In this document: in pieces, positions 59,266 through 64,000 of the stretch
Position numbering within the stretch: the stretch's first letter is position 1
Layout: each line of letters starts with the position of its first letter
Source of the DNA: CAXMQS01 sp964195995
Lineage (GTDB): Bacteria > Actinomycetota > Acidimicrobiia > Spongiisociales > JAOTWH01
Reading direction: 5' to 3'
Length of the DNA stretch: 64,000 nucleotides
Assembly: GCA_964195995.1 (NCBI GenBank)
Contig: CAXMQS010000075.1
Span: 1 to 64,000 of the forward strand
Made by a program: the position numbers and the translations under genes
The notes under the pieces: generated by a model
Seen by the model: only the letters and a program-made list of their open reading frames with translations
Told to the model about the DNA's origin: nothing
Database searches by the model: none

Positions 59266-60160
59266 GATTCGCTTCTCAGCGATGGGCTGTTCAGCGCTAA
59301 TCGTCGTGGTCGGCGGCGGTCACGGACTCCTGGAGGCCGCGAGATCTCGCATCGAGGACCTCGAGGCTCGCTGGAGCAGGTTCCGACCAAGCAGCGAACT
59401 GTCTCTGCTCAACGGGCTGCCTTCGCGAGAAGTGGTCGTTTCGCCCGAGACCTTCGAGCTCGTCACGAAATCGGTCTTCGCATGGGAAGCGACGGCCGGC
59501 GCGTTCGATCCTTCGGTGCTCTCGGCTGTCGCCGCCGCTGGCTACGGCAAGGTCTTCGCCGTCGCCGCTCTTGACAGCGACACCCCCCGCCCCCATGCCA
59601 CGAGGGCGCCGGGGTGCAGTGGAATCGTTCTCGATCCCGATAGCAACGCCATCACAATTCCCTACGGAGTTGGCCTCGATCCGGGTGGAATCGGCAAGGG
59701 TTTGGCGGGCGACATCGTGGTTAGGGAGTTGCTGGCAGCAGGCGCCGGCGGCGCCATGGTCGACCTCGGGGGCGACGTTCGGGTCGCCGGCACATCGCCT
59801 CAAGGTGAGGGGTGGACGATCGGCGTCGCCGACCCCATGGATGCCGCGAGAGACATCACCCAGGTGAGCCTCGTTGATGGGGCCATCGCCACCTCGAGCA
59901 CCCAGATGCGGACGTGGCAGCGAGGAGACGAGACGGTGCACCATCTCATAGACCCGATGACGGGTGATCCCCACAGCGGTCCCACAACTTCGGTCACGGT
60001 GGTGGCGGGTGAGGGGTGGTGGGCCGAGATCTCGACCAAGCAGGCCCTGGCAGTCGGGCCGGATTCGGCTGCAGGTTGCCTCTTGAATGCTGAGGCCTTG
60101 TTCGTCGACTCGTCAGGGACGGTGGCGATGACGCCCGGTTTCGAGGAGTTGGCGGCGTGA
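59258..60160 (+). CDS. apbE: FAD:protein FMN transferase ApbE
   Basis: A 300-residue transferase: RFSAMGCS at the N-terminus, RWSRFRPSSELSLLN, LDPGGIGKGLAGD, the MVDLGGDVRVAG metal/FAD loop, and ATSSTQMRTW with HLIDPMTGDP. It moves FMN from FAD to a Ser or Thr of target proteins. There is no signal peptide, while most ApbE proteins are exported; either targets are modified in the cytoplasm or the start was missed. It overlaps both neighbours by 4-8 bases, so the operon is tight. Confidence 0.87.
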   Translation: MAEIRFSAMGCSALIVVVGGGHGLLEAARSRIEDLEARWSRFRPSSELSLLNGLPSREVVVSPETFELVTKSVFAWEATAGAFDPSVLSAVAAAGYGKVFAVAALDSDTPRPHATRAPGCSGIVLDPDSNAITIPYGVGLDPGGIGKGLAGDIVVRELLAAGAGGAMVDLGGDVRVAGTSPQGEGWTIGVADPMDAARDITQVSLVDGAIATSSTQMRTWQRGDETVHHLIDPMTGDPHSGPTTSVTVVAGEGWWAEISTKQALAVGPDSAAGCLLNAEALFVDSSGTVAMTPGFEELAA

Positions 60161-60729
60161 CTTCGCAGGTGTGGTGGTACGTGGCGCGCGCCAGCGGCAT
60201 CGTCGCCTGGGCTTTGGCGGCGGCGGCGGTGATATGGGGCCTGCTGCTGTCGACTCGCCTCTTGGAGCGGCAGCCGAGCCCGAAGTGGTTGCTCGACTTG
60301 CACCGCTACCTCGGAGGCCTCACGGTCGTCTTCACGGGGGTGCATCTCGCAGGCCTCGTTGCCGACTCATACGTTCACTTCGACCTCGCAGGATTGCTCG
60401 TTCCCTATGCGACAGATTGGCGACCGGGTCCGGTCGCGTGGGGAATCGTTGCCTTCTACCTGCTGATAGCGGTCCAGCTGACCTCGCTTCTGGTAAAACG
60501 CCTCCCGCGGAGGCTGTGGCACGGCGTTCACCTCCTCAGCTATCTGCTGTTCTGGACGGCAGCCATCCACGGCGCGGCCGCCGGCACCGACGCCGCCAAC
60601 CCCGCCTATGCCATTGGATCGGTGGCGACGATCCTCACCGTTGCCGCGCTAACGCTGTATCGAGCCCTGCTCCCCAAGCGGCAGCGGCTGGTAGCTGCTC
60701 GTCCGGCGGCTGAGGCAACGGCGCCCTAG
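60157..60729 (+). CDS. Ferric reductase-like transmembrane protein
   Basis: A 190-residue protein with about five to six helices. Histidines placed for two b-type hemes are seen in LLDLHRYLGGL, GVHLAGLVADSYVHF, LWHGVHLLSY and AAIHGAAAG. No FAD/NAD domain is attached, so electrons must come from or go to another protein, probably a flavoprotein made with ApbE. It ends the operon; its stop shares CTAG with the convergent CHAD gene. Confidence 0.85.
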   Translation: MTSQVWWYVARASGIVAWALAAAAVIWGLLLSTRLLERQPSPKWLLDLHRYLGGLTVVFTGVHLAGLVADSYVHFDLAGLLVPYATDWRPGPVAWGIVAFYLLIAVQLTSLLVKRLPRRLWHGVHLLSYLLFWTAAIHGAAAGTDAANPAYAIGSVATILTVAALTLYRALLPKRQRLVAARPAAEATAP

Positions 60730-61778
60730 CGCGACCGCCAGCCTCGCCAATAGGCACCGAATCTGTCGATGAAGTCGCCAGGCTCATCGCCGTAGAGGCG
60801 TTCCCCGACAGGGATCAACTGTCGATAGAGATCTCGGCACCGGCCGAAGACGAGTAGCCGCAACAGCTCACGCTCCTCGTCGTCGTCGCCGAGGGCTCCC
60901 TCGTTGACTTCGGAAGCGAGTGACGTCAGGTCGCGGGCCTCGCCGAGGGAGGCTGCCAGCTTGCGAAGCCTTTCCGACAAGCCCAGAGCCGCCCAGTCTG
61001 GATCGAGCATCGATGTCTGGTCTCGGAGATGGCACACCTGGGTTCGCCACTCATCGAATGCAACATCGGTCGAAGTGCGATAGGCGTCGCCCATGGCGAG
61101 CCGACCCATGCTGTAGGTGGCATGGAGGCCTGGCTCCACGGTCGAGAAGCCGTCCTGCAATGTCGCGAGATCGAATGTTGTGTAGCGAACACGTGCCGCG
61201 ACAACGGTCTCGAGCGTGCTGGCTATCTGCTCATCGCCGGCGAGCCGCCGCCGATCGGAGAGTTGAAAGCGGAGCATGTCGAAGGCGCCTTGCGCCAGCC
61301 TGTCGACGAAGCGTTCGACGAGGGCGTCGAGAGCCGGAAGAATGCGGAAGCCATCGCGCGCGTGAGTGATGGGCCGCAGCGCCGCCGTCAGCTGTTGATC
61401 CTCGAAGGCGAACACCCTGTCGCCGACGGCGTAACGCACCAGGCGAAGAAGGGCGCGGGCTTGCTCTATGGCCTGGCTGGCTTCGTGCACCGCACGATCC
61501 CGGTCCTCGAGTGACAGTCCGGCGACTGCCCGGTCGAGCAGTCCGATTCCTATCCGACGAATCGCCACCGGTAGTGGTTCGTCGCGCCGGATAGCCAGTG
61601 TTGGGGCGGCCCGGTAGGAAACTCCCGGTGGAGCCGGTGGAGCCGGTGGCGTCTGCGGCCGGGGGACCTGTTGCGAATCGGGGTCCACGACGAACACAAG
61701 TACCCCGGCATCGCCCGTCGGGGGTGGCGGGCCACCGGGCGGCGGTGGTGGGGCAGCGCGGAAGCGGTCCAAGACCAC
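60726..61778 (-). CDS. CHAD-domain protein
   Basis: A 350-residue protein. A Pro-rich start (AAPPPPPGGPPPPTG) precedes the helical CHAD domain (about 75-350) with conserved basic and histidine positions: RAVHEASQAIEQARALLRLVR, RDLYRQL. CHAD binds inorganic polyphosphate. The CYTH partner domain often found with it is absent. The start is uncertain: GTG 61778 or TTG 61772, with TAGGGT just upstream. It is divergent from the epimerase gene. Confidence 0.75.
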   Translation of the reverse strand: MVLDRFRAAPPPPPGGPPPPTGDAGVLVFVVDPDSQQVPRPQTPPAPPAPPGVSYRAAPTLAIRRDEPLPVAIRRIGIGLLDRAVAGLSLEDRDRAVHEASQAIEQARALLRLVRYAVGDRVFAFEDQQLTAALRPITHARDGFRILPALDALVERFVDRLAQGAFDMLRFQLSDRRRLAGDEQIASTLETVVAARVRYTTFDLATLQDGFSTVEPGLHATYSMGRLAMGDAYRTSTDVAFDEWRTQVCHLRDQTSMLDPDWAALGLSERLRKLAASLGEARDLTSLASEVNEGALGDDDEERELLRLLVFGRCRDLYRQLIPVGERLYGDEPGDFIDRFGAYWRGWRSR

Positions 61779-61821
61779 GGACCCTACCAAGCAGCTCGGG
61801 TTCGCTGCTGGAAGTAGTCGA

Positions 61822-61827
61822 TACCTT
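61822..61827 (+). promoter_or_regulatory. -10 hexamer TACCTT of a leaderless promoter
   Basis: Six bases before GTG 61834. Confidence 0.55.
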
Positions 61828-61833
61828 GGCCCG

Positions 61834-62727
61834 GTGAACGTAGCTATTGCCGGCTCTTCCGGCCTTGTCGGGACGGCGTTGAGAGCATCCCTGGCCCGCG
61901 ATGGCCACGAGGTATTGCGTCTCGTGCGACGTCCAGCGGTCGCCAGTGGCGAGGTGGCGTGGGATCCCGCCAATGGCGAACTCGACCACAAGCCCCTCGC
62001 TGGTGCTGATGCCGCGGTGAACCTCGCCGGGGTCGGCTTCGGCGACAAACGATGGACCGACTCCTACAAGCGGGCGATTTCGGATAGCCGCACCGACTCG
62101 ACGGAGCTGCTGTCTCGGGCAATGGCGGAGGTTGGGACCGGGGTTCTCGTGAGCGCCTCGGCCGTCGGCTACTACGGCGATCAAGGTGACCAACTCCTAA
62201 CGGAGGTCTCGCCGCCCGCCGCCGACTTTGCTGCCCAGGTCTGTGTGCGTTGGGAGGCGGCGACCGCTCCAGCGGAGCAGGCCGGCGTCCGGGTGGCCCA
62301 CATCCGCAGCGGGCTCGTCATCAGTGGCGACGGGGGACTGTTGAAGCGACTGCTGCTGCCGTTCAAGTCGGGATTTGGGGGTCGCATCGGATCCGGACGC
62401 CAGTACTGGAGCTGGATCGACATCGAGGACGAGGTGGCGGCGATCCGTCATCTACTCGATCGTGACGACCTGGCGGGTCCCTTCAATCTCACAGCGCCGC
62501 AGCCCCTCCCGTTCGACGAGGTCAAGAAGGTGGTGGGTCGAGTGCTGCGTCGACCGACGATGTTCCCTGTTTCCAACTTGGCGATTCGCGCACTACTCGG
62601 GAGAGAGCGGGCAGACACCATCGTCCTCGGCGGCCAGCGGGTATTGCCGCAGCGGCTGGCAGAGTCGGGTTTCGAGTTTCGCTTTACCGAGTTCGAGGCC
62701 TCGCTTCGTCACCAGCTCGGTCGGTAG
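61834..62727 (+). CDS. TIGR01777-family NAD-dependent epimerase (YfcH/SDR39U1-like)
   Basis: A 297-residue extended short-chain dehydrogenase. NAD-binding is GSSGLVG at the N-terminus, then NLAGVGFGDKRW, SASAVGYYGDQGD and RSGLVISGDGG; the C-terminal part (WSWIDIEDEVAAI, FNLTAPQPLPFDEV) is typical of the family. The substrate is unknown. The start is GTG. Confidence 0.85.
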   Translation: MNVAIAGSSGLVGTALRASLARDGHEVLRLVRRPAVASGEVAWDPANGELDHKPLAGADAAVNLAGVGFGDKRWTDSYKRAISDSRTDSTELLSRAMAEVGTGVLVSASAVGYYGDQGDQLLTEVSPPAADFAAQVCVRWEAATAPAEQAGVRVAHIRSGLVISGDGGLLKRLLLPFKSGFGGRIGSGRQYWSWIDIEDEVAAIRHLLDRDDLAGPFNLTAPQPLPFDEVKKVVGRVLRRPTMFPVSNLAIRALLGRERADTIVLGGQRVLPQRLAESGFEFRFTEFEASLRHQLGR

Positions 62728-63007
62728 CTGCCCGAGCCGGCTCTGCGTGAAGAGTCTTCACCGCGCGTCGCGGATGACGGCACACCCTGTGGTAGACGCT
62801 CCCGCAATCGTGGTTCCATGGGCCGTAGCGTCCGCTAGGGGCGGGGGTCTTGGCGGTTGCGGTGCGCTTCACGGTGTCGGTCGCGCCCATCTAACGGTCC
62901 TCATCGGTTGGTCTCCTCGTAGCGGGCGCTCAGTGTTACGCCAACACAGAGAGTGGTCAATGACTAGTTCGAATATGCTCCCTGCGTCTGGCCATACGAT
63001 GTTGGCA

Positions 63008-63412
63008 GTGGTTAGTGTCCTTTTCTTGTGCGTGCACAACGCGTTCCGGTCCCAAATCGGCGCCGGCTTCATGCGCCATCTCGGTGGCGATTCGGTGACC
63101 GTTTTCTCGGGCGGCTCTGAACCGGGGGATGCCATCAGTCCCGCCGCCATTGCGGCGATGGCGGAAGTCGGGATCGACATCGAGGGTTATGTGCCCAAGC
63201 TGTGGGAAGATGCCGAGGTGCGCCAGGCCGACGTCGTCGTCAGCATGGGCTGCGGCGACGTATGTCCCGTCTATCCCTCCAAGCGGTATGTCGACTGGGA
63301 GCTCGAAGACACGTCTGGCGACTCGATGGACGAGGTGCGCCGTGTTCGCGACGAGATCCGCAGCAGAGTCGTGGCCTTGATGGATGAGCTTGACATCGCC
63401 GTCGAGGGCTGA
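63008..63412 (+). CDS. Arsenate-mycothiol transferase-type enzyme (LMW phosphatase fold)
   Basis: A 134-residue protein. The phosphate loop is CVHNAFRS (C-x5-R), followed by FSGGSEPGDAISP, VSMGCGDVCPVYPSKRYVDWELEDTSGD and VRRVRDEI, close to mycothiol-coupled arsenate reductases. The P-loop has Phe where Gly is usual (NAGRS). GTG 63008 is chosen because it gives the family N-terminus (VSVLFLCVHN) and TACGAT lies seven bases before it; earlier in-frame ATGs (62960, 62999) have no signal. No arsenic efflux gene adjoins. The preceding 280 bp hold no credible gene. Confidence 0.78.
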   Translation: MVSVLFLCVHNAFRSQIGAGFMRHLGGDSVTVFSGGSEPGDAISPAAIAAMAEVGIDIEGYVPKLWEDAEVRQADVVVSMGCGDVCPVYPSKRYVDWELEDTSGDSMDEVRRVRDEIRSRVVALMDELDIAVEG

Positions 63413-63434
63413 TCGAGCGCTTCGGTGGAGCGCC

Positions 63435-63440
63435 TAGATT
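63435..63440 (+). promoter_or_regulatory. -10 hexamer TAGATT of a leaderless promoter
   Basis: Six bases before ATG 63447. Confidence 0.6.
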
Positions 63441-63446
63441 CACTCG

Positions 63447-63911
63447 ATGGAGAACATCTATGCGGACGATTGGGAATCGGAATCCGACCACGAGGGCTTT
63501 CGATGGCAGCGAACTCGGCTGCTCCGTCGACTCGGCGGCGAGCTACTCGGCGGCAGTCTCTATTTGATGCCCCCAGGGCAGAAGAGCTTCCCCTATCACC
63601 TCCACCATGCCAACGAGGAGTTGCTGCTGGTCGTCGAGGGCGAAGTGATCCTGCGCACCCCGGCGGGGGAGCGAGCCATGGCGAAGGGAGACGTGGAGTT
63701 GTTCGTACGTGGCCGAACCGGTGCTCATCAGGTCATCAACCGCTCCGATGCCGACGCCCGCTTCATCATGTTCTCGTCGATGGTTGCGCCCGAGATCGCC
63801 GAATACCCCGACTCGGGAAACGTTGGTGTCTTCGCTCCGGGAAGCGATGACGACGGTCTGCGCAAGTTCCTCGACGGCGCCGCCGAGCGCGACTACTACC
63901 AGGGCGAGTGA
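63447..63911 (+). CDS. Cupin-domain protein
   Basis: A 154-residue single-domain cupin. Motif 1 is YHLHHANEELLLVVEGEVILRTPAG (two His and Glu as metal ligands) and motif 2 is GAHQVINRSDADARFIMFSS with the third His. Likely a small metal-dependent isomerase or oxygenase, or a sensor; the substrate cannot be inferred. The C-terminal part (AEYPDSGNVGVFAPG) is shared by many sugar- or acid-binding cupins. It is leaderless by the TAGATT hexamer. Confidence 0.82.
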   Translation: MENIYADDWESESDHEGFRWQRTRLLRRLGGELLGGSLYLMPPGQKSFPYHLHHANEELLLVVEGEVILRTPAGERAMAKGDVELFVRGRTGAHQVINRSDADARFIMFSSMVAPEIAEYPDSGNVGVFAPGSDDDGLRKFLDGAAERDYYQGE

Positions 63912-64000
63912 CCGAGGCCAGTAACGGCCGGCGCCGTCGGCTATGTCGGTAACTAGTCACCGAATGTAGAGACGGCCTGGGCGATTTGGGGGCCGACTGG
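63912..64000. other. Unassigned end of window
   Basis: 89 bp after the cupin stop. No open frame or clear signal can be assigned; a neighbouring gene may start or end outside the window. Confidence 0.4.

Noticed and set aside
62375..63007. Long N-terminal extension of the arsenate reductase-type gene
   Set aside because: It overlaps the epimerase in another frame and lacks any family similarity before residue VSVLFLC.
1..64000. tRNA or rRNA genes
   Set aside because: No cloverleaf-like or rRNA-like segment was noticed in the gaps; a covariance-model search would be decisive.

Overview
The window is GC-rich chromosomal DNA from an actinobacterium, most likely a deep-branching lineage such as Acidimicrobiia (inference). 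Supporting signs are a bacterial proteasome activator (Bpa), an arsenate-mycothiol transferase-type enzyme, a luciferase-like (possibly F420-linked) oxidoreductase, DUF2079 and holin-family-4 membrane proteins, and many genes whose start codon lies six bases after a TANNNT -10 hexamer (leaderless transcripts). I saw no tRNA, rRNA, CRISPR array, transposase or prophage. Nearly all the DNA is coding. The two gene-free stretches above 300 bp are a repeat block (4444-4899) and the region upstream of hsp20 (26338-26640).

Layout. 1-10.3 kb: an animal-type heme peroxidase (cut by the window edge), a membrane-anchored Asp-box propeller protein, REP-like repeats, sucrose phosphorylase, a metallo-beta-lactamase-fold hydrolase, a CoA-binding protein, a DUF2079 membrane protein and a DsbA-like protein. 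10.4-16.4 kb: amidohydrolase, LLM oxidoreductase, threonine dehydratase-like enzyme, cell-wall amidase and small membrane proteins. 16.5-19.6 kb and 29.0-32.1 kb: two FtsX/MacB-type ABC exporters. 19.8-25.6 kb: a GAF-GGDEF protein with a degenerate signature, divergent from an operon of a histidine kinase, a surface Ig-repeat protein that ends in a cytoplasmic cold-shock domain, and a single-domain receiver broken by one extra base. 26.6-38.6 kb: small heat-shock protein, an aldehyde dehydrogenase with an apparent ATA start, an ACC-synthase-like aminotransferase, FAD oxidase, M3 oligopeptidase and two paralogous membrane proteins. 38.9-43.6 kb: a Crp/Fnr regulator, patatin, a hydrolase-OsmC fusion and a DrrAB-type exporter. 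43.7-50.6 kb: a membrane-lipid cluster with two paralogous fusions of a dead PAP2-like membrane domain to a protein-kinase fold, a lipoprotein-like protein, a YbhN/MprF-type flippase and two intact PAP2 phosphatases. 50.6-54.6 kb: M20 peptidase, TauE permease, bpa, adenine deaminase-like enzyme, a YjbQ-family protein and a 33-residue ORF. 54.7-64 kb: FG-GAP/UnbV protein, a two-component system, an ApbE/ferric-reductase redox operon, CHAD protein, epimerase, arsenate reductase-type enzyme and cupin.

Two candidates for something undescribed stand out. The first is the histidine kinase / Ig-repeat-cold-shock fusion / receiver operon, in which an external sensor-like protein carries a nucleic-acid-binding domain on its cytoplasmic side. 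The second is a putative Crp-family regulon: a 20-bp palindrome (TGTCG-N6-CGACA core) is centred exactly 48.5 bp before the start codons of the patatin, bpa and flippase genes, and one copy lies in the intergenic region of the Crp gene itself. This would link lipid hydrolysis, proteasome activation and the PAP2-kinase/flippase cluster.
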